Of a stretch of DNA of 64,000 nucleotides, positions 17,549 to 26,575 are shown in pieces. The translations under genes and the position numbers were made by a program. How positions within the stretch are numbered: the first letter of the stretch is position 1; each line of letters starts with the position of its first letter. The notes beneath the pieces were generated by a model that saw only the letters and a list, made by a program, of their open reading frames with translations, was not told the origin of the DNA and did no database searches. The stretch comes from Mameliella sp. MMSF_3455 (GTDB lineage: Bacteria > Pseudomonadota > Alphaproteobacteria > Rhodobacterales > Rhodobacteraceae). The stretch is from the NCBI RefSeq assembly GCF_030733205.1, contig NZ_JASHJL010000026.1, positions 1 to 64,000 on the forward strand, given 5' to 3'.

Positions 17549-18460
17549 ATGAGCGCATCCCTCGACTGGGCCGATGTTCGCTATTTCCTGGAAACCGCCC
17601 GGGCCGGACGCTTCAACGGCGCCGCACGCCGGCTGGGTGTCAGTCATACCACGGTCGCCCGCCGGGTCGCGCGGCTGGAAGAGGCCCTGCGCAACCGCCT
17701 GCTGGAGCCGGCTGCGGGCGGTCTGGTTCCGACAGAGGCGGGCGCTGCCCTGATCCCGCTGGCGGAACGGATGGAGTCACAAGCGGCGCAGATCCTCGAC
17801 CGCCTGCAGCGGCCCGGCACGTTGACTGGGCGGGTTCGGATCGGGGCGCCCGACGGGTTCGGCAACGCGGTGCTGTCGCGGATGCTGCCCGGTCTCTTGC
17901 GGCTGGAACCGGAACTGGAAATCGAGCTGGTCCCGGTGCCCGCCGCGCACAAGCAGTGGAACCGCGAGGTCGACATTGCCATCAGCCTTGATCGTCCGCA
18001 AACCGGGCGGCTTGTGATACAGAAACTGACCGACTACGAGCTGCGGCTCTATGCGTCGCGTGCTTTCCTGAAGGCGCATGGCTGCCCGCAAGACCGCCAT
18101 GCCCTCGGACGATTGCCGCTGGTCGGGTACATCGACGAGCTGCTCTATACCGAGGCGCTGGATTTCAATCGTCTGGTGCATCCGGGCGCGCGGACGGTTT
18201 ACAAGGCCGCCACCGTCCAGGCCCAACTTGAAGCAGTGCAAAGCGGGGTCGGGCTGGGCGTGCTGCCTTGTTTCATGGCGCGCGATACGGCGTTGGTCCC
18301 GGTCCTGCCGGACCAGATCCGATTTACCCGCGCGTACTGGTTGCTTCATGCCGAAGACGATCGCGAAATCTCGCGCATTCGCAGGGTGATCGATTTCCTG
18401 CGCGAAGAGACACACGCGCTGGCAGATGTGTTCCGGTACGACACTCAGTCCGGGGGGTGA
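17549..18460 (+). CDS. LysR-family transcriptional regulator
   Basis: A 303-aa regulator; ATG 17549 follows AAAGGAGG by 8 nt. The helix-turn-helix is visible (YFLETARAGRFNGAARRLGVSHTTVARRV region, then ARLEEAL), followed by the effector domain beginning near GRVRIGAPDGFGNAVLS. The 'ALR...GVSHTTVARRV' helix belongs to the LysR branch often found beside oxidoreductases. Divergent from the GMC gene, its probable target. Its last 16 nt overlap the end of a broken acetyltransferase gene on the other strand. Confidence 0.9.
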   Translation: MSASLDWADVRYFLETARAGRFNGAARRLGVSHTTVARRVARLEEALRNRLLEPAAGGLVPTEAGAALIPLAERMESQAAQILDRLQRPGTLTGRVRIGAPDGFGNAVLSRMLPGLLRLEPELEIELVPVPAAHKQWNREVDIAISLDRPQTGRLVIQKLTDYELRLYASRAFLKAHGCPQDRHALGRLPLVGYIDELLYTEALDFNRLVHPGARTVYKAATVQAQLEAVQSGVGLGVLPCFMARDTALVPVLPDQIRFTRAYWLLHAEDDREISRIRRVIDFLREETHALADVFRYDTQSGG

Positions 18461-18878
18461 TGCCAGATGATTGCAACCGGATGCGGCAAGAGACCGGCAA
18501 AGCAGGCGTCCAGTTCCATGCGCAATTGACCCATCAACGCGGCCCGGTCGGGGCGATCGATGATCCAGACGAAGCCGTGGGCCGCGCCCCGGCGGCCCAT
18601 CTCGGAGAAGGGGCAGGCACATCCGGTGTAAACGTGGCAAGCATCGCGCACGATCCATGCAAAGGAGAGCCCCTCGGAAAAATCCCGGTCATGCGAGGCG
18701 CGGTCGTGCAGGTTCTCCTGTAGGGTCAGTCGCCGAACACGCCTTTCAACACATGCGCCGATCCGGTGACGGCGGCGAAATCCTCCTCGGCCTCCGCCGA
18801 GGTCAGCGGTGTCAGGACAAAGTTCGGAAACGGTGCGCTGCGGGGCAGGAGGCCTCCGTCGAAATCCGGGTGTCTCAT
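18445..18878 (-). pseudogene. GNAT-family N-acetyltransferase broken by one frameshift
   Basis: Read from ATG 18878, the first frame gives about 50 residues of protein-like sequence (FVLTPLTSAEAEEDFAAV, ending HVLKGVFGD) and then hits TGA near 18727. Shifting frame at that point continues without a break (LTLQENLHDRASHDRDF, SFAWIVRDACHVYTG, GFVWIIDRPDRAALMGQL, AIIWHHPPD) to TGA 18445. The joined protein of about 144 aa resembles short GNAT acetyltransferases. One base lost or two gained near 18725-18730, or a sequencing error, explains it. It follows the 2OG oxygenase with a 7-nt gap, so the two were once a unit. Confidence 0.65.
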
Positions 18879-18885
18879 CCCGGGC

Positions 18886-19965
18886 TCATGTGCCGGGCTC
18901 TTTCGCCTCTCGCATGAAAGGGTTTTCGTCCGGAACCTCGAAATCCAGTACCAGCTCGCCCTTTTCGCGTGCGTCCGCCATGTAACGAAACGCGTTCACG
19001 GACATGCGCATCAGATGATCGCCGGCTTTCATCGGCGGATATTTCTCCATGACCTCGGGGGTGCGGAACTTTTCCAGCGGTTCGACCACCGCATGGTAGT
19101 CCAGACCAAAGAACAGCGGGAAGGAATACCTTTCTTCGCCAAGGTTGGCGACGCGGTGCTGGGTGGACTTGAACTGTCCGCCGGACCATGTCTCGAAGAT
19201 GTCGCCGATGTTGACCACGAAACACTCCGGGATCGGCGGCGCTTCGATCCAGACATCCTCGGCGTTCATCACCTGCAGGCCCGGGGCGCCGGTCATCAGG
19301 ATGGTGAAACACTCGAAATCCGAATGGGCCGCGATGCCGACCAGGTCCTTGGTTGCGGGCATCTCGTTCGGCACATAGCGCAGGAGACGCAACTGCGAGG
19401 TGGGATAGGTGATGTGCCGGGTCAGTTCCTCGGTCTCGACCCCCAGTTCCATCGCCAGCGCGTCCAGCAGGCGCAGGCCAAGGCCGAAGGCCTGATCGTA
19501 ATAGGTTGAAATCGTGTGTTTCCAACCGGGAATGTCAGGCCAGACGTTCGGGCCGGTCATGCGCCAACCGGCAAGATGATCGGGGTGATCCGCGGGCGCC
19601 TCGTAGGACATGTCCCAGGCTTCGTTGAAGTTGATCGACTTGGGGAAGTCGGCGCCGTTTTCCTCGAAGGGGACGTAGCCGCGGTGGTGGGTGGTAAAGC
19701 CCGACCAGTACTTCATCTTGAAATTTCGCGGCTTCTCGTGAAATTCCTTCGATGCGGCAAAGACCGCGTCGATCAGGTCCTGCGAGATCCCGTGCCCGGT
19801 GATGTAGAAAAAGCCCGAGGTGCGTGCCGCATTCCCCAGTTCGGCGGCGACCTTTGCCTTGTCCGCCGCGTCCCCCGTGAACAACCCCGAAAGATCGACG
19901 ACCGGCAGCGCCGCATCCTCAACGGTCAGGGCCTTCTGGTCGTCCGATATCGTGCTGCGCGCCAT
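18886..19965 (-). CDS. 2-oxoglutarate/Fe(II) oxygenase, isopenicillin-N-synthase-like
   Basis: A 359-aa cytoplasmic dioxygenase. The N-terminal DIOX domain starts PVVDLSGLF and GFFYITGHGI (residues 51-60). The iron ligands are His214 and Asp216 (AAHSDF) and His270 (STQHRV), and RYS at 279-281 is the Arg-x-Ser that binds the 2-oxoglutarate carboxylate. The active site is therefore complete. The family contains plant-type oxidases and bacterial hydroxylases of small nitrogen compounds; the substrate here is unknown. Divergent from an ABC importer operon that also carries an isochorismatase-like hydrolase, so these probably treat the same imported compound. Confidence 0.85.
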   Translation of the reverse strand: MARSTISDDQKALTVEDAALPVVDLSGLFTGDAADKAKVAAELGNAARTSGFFYITGHGISQDLIDAVFAASKEFHEKPRNFKMKYWSGFTTHHRGYVPFEENGADFPKSINFNEAWDMSYEAPADHPDHLAGWRMTGPNVWPDIPGWKHTISTYYDQAFGLGLRLLDALAMELGVETEELTRHITYPTSQLRLLRYVPNEMPATKDLVGIAAHSDFECFTILMTGAPGLQVMNAEDVWIEAPPIPECFVVNIGDIFETWSGGQFKSTQHRVANLGEERYSFPLFFGLDYHAVVEPLEKFRTPEVMEKYPPMKAGDHLMRMSVNAFRYMADAREKGELVLDFEVPDENPFMREAKEPGT

Positions 19966-20214
19966 GCGTCGTCTCCCGAGTCGTTTGCCTGTTCTCAGGC
20001 TGGCTCGAAAGGACGAAGCAGGGTCCCTGCGGCGATTAAGAATGCCGCCGGGTTGGCGCCCTTTGCCTTCAATTTGATCAATTGCCGGGGCCGCTGGTCC
20101 TTTCGCGGTCGCTTTCTTTGACCGTTCACCGGTCTGCGCGCGCTCATGGGATCATGATGGGGCCGCCAGCGTCGACGCGGCGAAATGCGCGGCCGGGGAA
20201 TGAGGAAGTTCACC
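19966..20214. promoter_or_regulatory. Divergent promoter region, 2OG oxygenase / ABC importer
   Basis: A 249-nt spacer without a gene. It contains the perfect 8-bp palindrome TTGATCAA (20074-20081) in a locally AT-rich patch, a possible regulator site. No regulator gene is adjacent. GAGGAAG at 20202-20208 is the ribosome-binding site for the downstream start. Confidence 0.35.
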
Positions 20215-21288
20215 ATGACCAAGCTCAACAGACGTACCTTGCTCAAGACCGGGGTTGCCGGTTTCGCCGCCTCCAGCGTGCTGGGCACGCCGCTGATCGC
20301 GCAGACTCGCAGCCTGAAGATCGGCAGCTATGGCGGCTACTTCGAGGACAGCTTCAAGGAATTCGTCTATCCCGCCTTTACCGATGCCACCGGCATCGCG
20401 GTGGAAAGCGTGACCCAGCCCAACTCGACCGACTGGCTGGTGACGATGCAGCAGGCAACCGCCGCCGGCAGCGTGCCCGCCGACCTTTCGCTTTATGCCC
20501 GCGACACGCTGATCAAGGCCAGCCGCATCGGCGGGCTTCTGAAACCGCTGAACCTGTCGGCCATGCCGGCGGCGGGCAACCTCGATCCCTATTTCGTCTT
20601 CGAGTCCCCCGAGGGCGCGCTGGGGGTCGGGGCAATGTCCTGGTTCACGGCAATGGTCATCAATCCGGGCGAGGTCGAGGCGCCTGCCAGCTGGGCCGAG
20701 TTCTGGGACAGCTCGATCTACGAGGCATCGCTGGGCCTGTCGCGCAACTACAATTCGCAGTTCCTGGACATCGTCGCGGCGACCTTCTTCGACGGCGAAG
20801 CGACCTTCAAGACCGATGAGGGCATTCTCGCGCTGATCGAGAAGGCGGCCGAGATCAAGCCGAATGTCGCGCTGTGGTGGTCGGCGGAAAGCCAGATGGA
20901 ACAGTCGATGAAGAACGGCGACGTGATCGGCGGGCAGTATTACCTGGATGTGGCCAACCTGATGGCCGCCGACGGTTTCCCGATCAAGCCGGTCTTTCCC
21001 AAGGAAGGCAACCCGCAGGACTATGGGTCGTGGTGCCTGTCGTCGCTGTCGGACAAGGCGGACGAGGCGGCGGAGTTCATCAATTTCTCGTCCGATCCGG
21101 CGACACAGGCCTTGATGAGCCGCAAGATCGGCACTGCGCCCCTGCTGGACCAGTCCAAGACCGACCTGACCGACGAGGAGTTCGCCTTTGTCTCTGGCAC
21201 GCCGTCGATCCGGCCCGCCTACGAGGCCTACCTGGACAAGGAGACCTTCATCAAGGAGAGCTGGGACAAGATGCTGGCAGGGGCATAG
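20215..21288 (+). CDS. Polyamine-type ABC importer, periplasmic solute-binding protein
   Basis: A 357-aa protein; ATG 20215 is chosen because GAGGAAG lies 6-12 nt upstream and the signal peptide starts properly there (an in-frame ATG at 20185 is possible). The signal is Tat-like (LNRRTLLKTGVAGFAASS, cleavage near LIAQ). The mature protein has the extracellular solute-binding family 1 fold (LKIGSYGGYFEDSFKEFV, VPADLSLYARDTLIK, INFSSDPATQALMSRKIG). First gene of an importer with the order binding protein, ATPase, permease, permease. Confidence 0.85.
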   Translation: MTKLNRRTLLKTGVAGFAASSVLGTPLIAQTRSLKIGSYGGYFEDSFKEFVYPAFTDATGIAVESVTQPNSTDWLVTMQQATAAGSVPADLSLYARDTLIKASRIGGLLKPLNLSAMPAAGNLDPYFVFESPEGALGVGAMSWFTAMVINPGEVEAPASWAEFWDSSIYEASLGLSRNYNSQFLDIVAATFFDGEATFKTDEGILALIEKAAEIKPNVALWWSAESQMEQSMKNGDVIGGQYYLDVANLMAADGFPIKPVFPKEGNPQDYGSWCLSSLSDKADEAAEFINFSSDPATQALMSRKIGTAPLLDQSKTDLTDEEFAFVSGTPSIRPAYEAYLDKETFIKESWDKMLAGA

Positions 21289-21294
21289 GCGCCC

Positions 21295-22359
21295 ATGTCC
21301 GGCCTTGTTCTAAAGGGCATTTCGAAGAGCTTCGGCGGCACCCGTGCCGTCGAGCAGGTCAATCTCATCTTCGCCGAAGGGCAGCTGACGGCGCTGTTGG
21401 GGCCGTCCGGCTGCGGCAAGACCACGCTTTTGCGGATGATCGCGGGGCTCGAGGCGCCGTCATCTGGCGCCTTGCTCTTGGGGGCGCGGAATATCACCGA
21501 TCTGCCGGCGCACAGGCGCAAGTTCGGCATGGTTTTCCAGAACTTTGCCCTGTTTCCGCACCTCAGTGTGCGCGAGAACGTCGCCTACTCGCTCAGCATT
21601 TCCGGGGTGGGCAGGTCGGAGGCGGCTGAGCGGGCGAACCGTTTGCTGGATCTCGTGCAGCTCTCGGCCTTTGGCGACCGGCGCATCGGGGCGCTTTCGG
21701 GTGGCCAGCGGCAACGCGTGGCCATCGCGCGGGCGCTGGCGCAGGAACCGGAGGTCTTTCTTCTGGACGAGCCGATGTCTGCGCTCGACGCCAAGCTGCG
21801 CGAGGAAATGCAGGTTGAACTGCGACTGCTGCAACAGCGCCTTGGCATCACCACCGTCGTCGTCACCCATGACCAGCGCGAAGCGATGACGATGGCCGAC
21901 AGCATCGTCGTCATGTCGAATGGACGTGTCGAACAGGTCGGCAGCCCGCAGGACATCTATCACCGGCCCGAAAACGCCTTTGTCGCGGATTTCATCGGCA
22001 AGGCGAACTTCTTCGATGGCGTGACCGAGGCCGGGGGGATCCGTATCGGGGCCACGCATCTCTCCGCCAAACCGAATTTCGTCAATGGTTCTCCGGTGCG
22101 GGTGGCGATCCGACCGGAACGCGCCTGCCTGGACGATGATCCGGGCGAGAACCGGATGCCTGCGAAGGTGACATTCGTGCGCGATCTCGGTCCGGTGCGA
22201 GAATACCATCTTGAGACGGCGCTCGGCCCCATGGTGGTCGAATACGCCCTGGGCGAAGGCGGCAAGACCCTTGTCATCGGGGACCAGACCGAGGTGCGCC
22301 TGCCGCCCGAGGCGCTGCATGTCTTCCCCGATCCGCAGGCCGCGGTGGCCGCCGAATGA
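21295..22359 (+). CDS. Polyamine-type ABC importer ATPase
   Basis: A 354-aa ATPase with Walker A GPSGCGKTTL, signature LSGGQRQRV, Walker B VFLLDEP and switch His VVTHDQREAMTM. The C-terminal TOBE domain includes the typical VRVAIRPERA. Follows the binding-protein gene by 6 nt and overlaps the first permease by ATGA. It energises the two permeases downstream. Confidence 0.9.
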   Translation: MSGLVLKGISKSFGGTRAVEQVNLIFAEGQLTALLGPSGCGKTTLLRMIAGLEAPSSGALLLGARNITDLPAHRRKFGMVFQNFALFPHLSVRENVAYSLSISGVGRSEAAERANRLLDLVQLSAFGDRRIGALSGGQRQRVAIARALAQEPEVFLLDEPMSALDAKLREEMQVELRLLQQRLGITTVVVTHDQREAMTMADSIVVMSNGRVEQVGSPQDIYHRPENAFVADFIGKANFFDGVTEAGGIRIGATHLSAKPNFVNGSPVRVAIRPERACLDDDPGENRMPAKVTFVRDLGPVREYHLETALGPMVVEYALGEGGKTLVIGDQTEVRLPPEALHVFPDPQAAVAAE

Positions 22360-23333
22360 CAGCGGTAGAGCGGATCGCGGCCGATACGGCAGACCGCCCT
22401 GCGCGCGAGCGTCTGACGCCGCGCCGCATCCTGCCCTGGCTTCTAAGCGCGGTGATCGGGGTGCTTTGCGTCGTGCCCTTCCTGCTGGTCATCGCGATTA
22501 GTTTCGGCCGCAAGATCGAGGGGGCCGCCTGGGTCTGGGACTTCACGCTCGAGAACTACGAGCGGTTTTTCGTCGGCGCGCTCTGGCCGGACGAGGTGAC
22601 GTTTCTCTACCTCCAACAACTTGGGTTCAGCTTTTGGTACGCGGTGGTCGCCTCTCTGCTGGCGGTGATGACGGCACTGCCCTTTACGCTGCTTCTGACA
22701 GGGCTGTCGCGCAGGGCACAGGCGGCCTGGCTGGCCTTCATCCTGTCGTCGCTCTCGCTCTCCGAGGTCTTCATCGTCATGGGCTGGGACATCCTGCTGT
22801 CCAACAACTCGGGCCTGCCGGCGCTGTTCAAGTCCACTGGGCTGACCCAGTGGTTGAAGGACGTTGGCTGGTTCCAGACCTTGCGCGACTGGGGCCTGGC
22901 CAGCCCGCGCAACGTCAAATTCAAGACCTCGCAGTTCGCGACCATTCTGACCATGAGCTACCTCGTCTGGCCCTACGCGGTCATCCTTCTCTTCCCGGCG
23001 CTGTCGCGCCTCGACCGGTCGCAGAGTGAAGCGGCGCGAACGATGGGGGCAGGGGGATGGACCGTCGCGCGCACGGTGATCCTGCCGGCGATCCGGCTGC
23101 CGCTCTTCGGCTCGACCTTGCTGCTGTTTGTCTTCCTGCTGGGCACCTATGTTGCCGTGACGGTGTTCGCCGCGCCGGCACAGCACACGACGGCTGTGGC
23201 AATCTATACCAACATCCGCGGTGCCAATCTCAACGCGCCCTTCGGGGCGACGCAGGCGGTGATCCTGTTGATCTCGGCCGGGGTCTGCCTGGGCCTTGGC
23301 CACCGGTTGAACCGATGGGCGGAGGCGCGGTGA
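22356..23333 (+). CDS. Polyamine-type ABC importer permease (first)
   Basis: A 325-aa inner-membrane protein with six or more predicted helices and the coupling loop EAARTMGAGGWTVARTVILP. It has an N-terminal cytoplasmic tail of about 30 residues rich in Arg and a longer periplasmic loop (about residues 140-190) than the PotB-like protein at 11736. The next permease's ATG overlaps its TGA by one base. Confidence 0.85.
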   Translation: MTAVERIAADTADRPARERLTPRRILPWLLSAVIGVLCVVPFLLVIAISFGRKIEGAAWVWDFTLENYERFFVGALWPDEVTFLYLQQLGFSFWYAVVASLLAVMTALPFTLLLTGLSRRAQAAWLAFILSSLSLSEVFIVMGWDILLSNNSGLPALFKSTGLTQWLKDVGWFQTLRDWGLASPRNVKFKTSQFATILTMSYLVWPYAVILLFPALSRLDRSQSEAARTMGAGGWTVARTVILPAIRLPLFGSTLLLFVFLLGTYVAVTVFAAPAQHTTAVAIYTNIRGANLNAPFGATQAVILLISAGVCLGLGHRLNRWAEAR

Positions 23334-24130
23334 TGCGGATTCTTGGGCCTCTCTACATGGCATTCTGCGCGGTCCTGCTGGCGCTGCCGATCGCCGTGGT
23401 CTGCGGCGCCGCGTTGAACGGTGGCCGCAGCATGTTCTTTCCTCCGCGCGACCCCACGCTGGCGCGGTTCGGCGAGTTCTTTGTCTCCGAGCCAGTCTGG
23501 ACGCAGGCCCTTTTGAACTCTGTCGTCGTCGCGGTCGGGGCGGCCACCTTGGCGGTGCTGCTGGCCTGGCCGGTGGCTTACCTGCTGTGGTCGACAGGTT
23601 CGAAACTGTCGCGCACGCTGGCGGCGCTTGGGTCCATGCCCTTTGCAGTGCCGCCCATCGTCTTTGGCGTGGGGCTGGGGTTCTTCTGGGGCTTCCTGGG
23701 CGGGCTGGGCACGATCTGGGCCGGTGTCGTCAGCCACGCGGTCCTGCTGATGGCGCTGCCGCTCGTCACGATCTCGATCGGGTTGCAAAGCATCGACCGG
23801 TCGCACCTCGACGCCGCCGCAACGATGGGGGCCACGGAATCCGTGACCTTCCGAACCGTGATCCTGCCGCAGACGATCCCCTATACGATCTCCGGTTTCT
23901 TCTTCGTGCTCGTGCTTTCGTTCAACGAGTTCATCGTCATGTTCTTCGTCTCGGCCTCGGGGTTTGCCACCGTGACGTTGCAGATCTTCAACTCGCTGAG
24001 GAACGGCTACACGCCGACCATGGCCGTCGCGGCGATCACCTTCATCGGTGTGTCCGTCCTTGTCTTTTCCGCTGTCGCCCGATGGGGCGACCTTCCGCGC
24101 CTGATGGGCGCGGATCAATCCCGCAACTGA
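23333..24130 (+). CDS. Polyamine-type ABC importer permease (second)
   Basis: A 265-aa inner-membrane protein; ATG 23333 is used because the longer open frame upstream lies in the preceding permease. The EAA loop is DAAATMGATESVTFRTVILP, and FNEFIVMFFVS is the PotC-type helix. Followed after 11 nt by the isochorismatase-like gene, so the whole set is one transcript. Confidence 0.85.
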   Translation: MRILGPLYMAFCAVLLALPIAVVCGAALNGGRSMFFPPRDPTLARFGEFFVSEPVWTQALLNSVVVAVGAATLAVLLAWPVAYLLWSTGSKLSRTLAALGSMPFAVPPIVFGVGLGFFWGFLGGLGTIWAGVVSHAVLLMALPLVTISIGLQSIDRSHLDAAATMGATESVTFRTVILPQTIPYTISGFFFVLVLSFNEFIVMFFVSASGFATVTLQIFNSLRNGYTPTMAVAAITFIGVSVLVFSAVARWGDLPRLMGADQSRN

Positions 24131-24141
24131 AGGAGAGCGTC

Positions 24142-24756
24142 ATGGCCCGTCAGCCCACCATCGTCGGAAACCCGGTTCTTCTGGTGATCGACATCCAGAA
24201 GAGCGCCTTCATGGAGGTCAAGGCCGGCATCCCCGTGATGCCCGGATACCGAGAGAACATGCAGCGCGCCCGCAGCGTCGTGGATGCCGCCCATGATGCG
24301 GGCATCCCCGTGGTCTTCGTTCAGGAAATCCATCGCCGCGACATGGTGGATTACGGTCGTGAACTGGACGGATCAGAGGACATCCATTGCATGGAGGGGG
24401 AACCGGGTACGCCGGTCGCCTTCGAGGAAATGGGACGTCTGCCGGGCGACTACTACGTCCCCAAGCGGCGCTATTCCTGTTTCTACGGGACCGAGATGGA
24501 GATCCTGCTGAAGGGCCTTAAGGCGCAGACGCTGATCCTGGTCGGCGGCATGACGGATGTCTGTGTCCACTACAGTTTCGTCGACGGGCACCAGGGCGAT
24601 TACCATTGCCGCGTGGTGGCGGATTGCGTGGGCGGCACCTCGCCCGAGGCGCACCGGGCCGCTTTGAACGCGATGGAGTACCTGCAGGAAGGCGCGGTCA
24701 TGAGCGCCGAGGACATCATCACGGCGATGAGTGAGCAGAGGATGGCCGCGGAATGA
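24142..24756 (+). CDS. Isochorismatase-family cysteine hydrolase
   Basis: A 204-aa cytoplasmic hydrolase. The catalytic triad is visible as Asp17 (VIDIQ), Lys108 (VPKRRYSCF) and Cys141 (MTDVCVHYS), and the cis-peptide region GGMTDV precedes the cysteine. Such enzymes split amides or carbamates (N-carbamoylsarcosine, ureidoacrylate, nicotinamide). AAGGAGA lies just upstream of ATG 24142. Its position at the end of an importer operon suggests it releases ammonia or a carbamate from the imported compound. Confidence 0.85.
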   Translation: MARQPTIVGNPVLLVIDIQKSAFMEVKAGIPVMPGYRENMQRARSVVDAAHDAGIPVVFVQEIHRRDMVDYGRELDGSEDIHCMEGEPGTPVAFEEMGRLPGDYYVPKRRYSCFYGTEMEILLKGLKAQTLILVGGMTDVCVHYSFVDGHQGDYHCRVVADCVGGTSPEAHRAALNAMEYLQEGAVMSAEDIITAMSEQRMAAE

Positions 24757-25505
24757 TCACGACACAGACACTCCAGGGCCATTGGCACCGGGCATGGCTC
24801 AAGTCTCAGGCCTTTTGCGACACGGAAACGACCGTGCACTGGATGCAGTGCGGCCCGCTTTACGTCGATGTCCGCATTCCGCCGAACCGGCCCGATACGC
24901 GCGGCGCCACGGCGCTGGCGGACCTTCCGGATGCGGCTCTGCTGTCGCTGCTGCGGGCCGAAGGCTTTGCGGGCGTTGTCGAACTGAACGCGGATGTCTG
25001 CACCTGGCAGCGGCTGATCAACTGGCATGGCCGCCCCGAGCAGGAGGACAGCGGTCATCTCGAATTCCGCAGCTCGGATCAACTGATGGAGACCGGCGTT
25101 CTGGGCGACTATGCCGAACTCTGGAACCGCCGCAGCGGCCACCCTGCCAGCGCGGTGCACCTGAAGGCGGGCAGGGCCGACGCCTATCTTGTCACCATCG
25201 GAACGCGGTTCGTCTTTGGAATCGGCCTGCAAGAGGCGGAAAACTCGCGCAACACGATCGCCGCGCTGGAGGCGGGTCAGCGGACCTGGGCCATGCAACA
25301 GCAATTCGGACATGTCTTTGCCTTTGGCTGCTGGGACGGGGCGCACGGGATCGCGGAACTGTCCACGAATCCCCTGATCGAGGGGCAACGCTTGCTAAGC
25401 TGCACCGGAGACGGCGAATTGATCTGGCACGCGGTGGATTTCCTTGGCCAGTCTCGGGACGTGCCGCTGACGCGCCCGGTGGAGATGCTCAACCACGTTG
25501 CCTGA
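24753..25505 (+). CDS. Unrecognised conserved-looking protein, possibly lipocalin/HRI1-like
   Basis: A 250-aa soluble protein, coupled by ATGA to the isochorismatase-like gene. It is rich in aromatic and His residues at the start (LQGHWHRAWLKS, TVHWMQCG). It then alternates short beta-like strands (LYVDVRIP, FAGVVELNADVCTWQRLINWHG, AYLVTIGTRFVFGIGLQE, FGHVFAFGCWDG, GELIWHAVDF) in a pattern that suggests a beta-barrel. I see a weak resemblance to HRI1-type proteins but cannot confirm it. No catalytic motif is recognised. Its place in the operon suggests it binds or processes the same substrate. Confidence 0.55.
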   Translation: MITTQTLQGHWHRAWLKSQAFCDTETTVHWMQCGPLYVDVRIPPNRPDTRGATALADLPDAALLSLLRAEGFAGVVELNADVCTWQRLINWHGRPEQEDSGHLEFRSSDQLMETGVLGDYAELWNRRSGHPASAVHLKAGRADAYLVTIGTRFVFGIGLQEAENSRNTIAALEAGQRTWAMQQQFGHVFAFGCWDGAHGIAELSTNPLIEGQRLLSCTGDGELIWHAVDFLGQSRDVPLTRPVEMLNHVA

Positions 25506-25514
25506 GTGGGCGTG

Positions 25515-26297
25515 TCAGGCGCCCCAAAGTCCGAGGTAATGATCGACGATCCGATGGCAGCGGTCGCGCCCGAAGGCCGGATCGTGGCCGCCCATGACCC
25601 GGTTGACCGGCAGCGCCCGGATGCGGCGCAGAGTGTCGGCATAGGCGGCGATGTCCATGCCCGGCCCCTCGTAGATCAGTGGCCCGTCGTAGATCGCGTC
25701 GGCCCCGAAAAGCGTTCCGCTGTTGCCGTGCCAAAGGCCGATCTGGCCGGGTGAATGCCCGGGCAGATGCAGCACCTCGGCTTTCCAGTCGCCAAGATCC
25801 ACCACTGCGCCGTCTTCTACCGTCCCGGTCGCGGGCGCCGGTTTTAGAGTATAGGCTTCCAGGTCGAACCCCGCGTGCGGGAGCGCATCCACCAGGTGTG
25901 GCCAGAGCGGCGGATAGCCCGCGTCGGCAAAGAGCTTGCGGATCCGGTCCGGGATCCCGGAGGTGTCGAGGCTGTAGGCTTCCGGCGCTGCCAGTTCGTC
26001 GGCCTCCAGCGGGTGCACCAGCCGCGTTTCGAATTCATGCGCGGCACCGATGTGATCGACATGTGTGTGGGTGGTGAACAGGATCAGCGGCCTTGCAGGA
26101 TCGGGCCTCAGCGCGTCGACCGCAGGCCGCAGCGGCGCCACGCCCATGCCGCTGTCGACAACCAAATCGGCCTCTGACCCCAGAACCAGAAAGATGTTGG
26201 CGGAAAAGATCGGATGCACATGCGGTTCGCTCAGAACCCAGGTGCGTTCGTCGATCTGATGTGTGCCGTACCACGGCGAGGCAACGGGATAGCGCAT
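25515..26297 (-). CDS. Metallo-beta-lactamase-fold hydrolase
   Basis: A 260-aa MBL-fold protein with the zinc motif HTHVDH at residues 77-82 and later ligands in LPGHSPGQ and YDGPLIYEG; GGHDP near the C-terminus supplies the last His. No signal peptide, so cytoplasmic. The family includes glyoxalase II-type thioesterases and lactonases; the substrate is not evident. Convergent with the unknown protein upstream and divergent from the guanidine locus. Confidence 0.85.
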   Translation of the reverse strand: MRYPVASPWYGTHQIDERTWVLSEPHVHPIFSANIFLVLGSEADLVVDSGMGVAPLRPAVDALRPDPARPLILFTTHTHVDHIGAAHEFETRLVHPLEADELAAPEAYSLDTSGIPDRIRKLFADAGYPPLWPHLVDALPHAGFDLEAYTLKPAPATGTVEDGAVVDLGDWKAEVLHLPGHSPGQIGLWHGNSGTLFGADAIYDGPLIYEGPGMDIAAYADTLRRIRALPVNRVMGGHDPAFGRDRCHRIVDHYLGLWGA

Positions 26298-26463
26298 GTC
26301 CGCAGCCTGGCCCGGCGGAACGAGTTGCGCAACAAGCCTGCCCGTTTTTCAGACATAGCGCCGTGAGGCCGCCCGTATTTTCAGCGAATGCGTTTTGATC
26401 CGCCCTGAATTGAAGCACCTCAGGTGACAGAATTTCCATGCGCAAGATGCTGATCGGTGCAGG

Positions 26464-26575
26464 GCGTCTAGGGTTCCGCCTCACTCTCTCCCTTGAGGGT
26501 CTGGTCCGAGAGACGCCACCGGTCGGGCAAATTCCCGGCGGGACACGGCGGGGCAAAATCCCGGGAGAAGACTGC
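26464..26575 (+). promoter_or_regulatory. Guanidine-I (ykkC) riboswitch aptamer
   Basis: The conserved blocks of the ykkC RNA occur in order and spacing: CTAGGGTTCCG (26468-26478), GGTCCGAGAGACG (26503-26515), ACACGG (26543-26548), and GGGCAAAATCCCGGGAGA (26551-26568). P1 can form from GC-GTCT (26464-26469) with AGAC-(T)-GC (26569-26575). Such RNAs bind free guanidinium and turn expression on. It lies about 90 nt before the ATG of an ABC binding protein and a ureohydrolase operon, exactly the expected target set. Confidence 0.92.
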
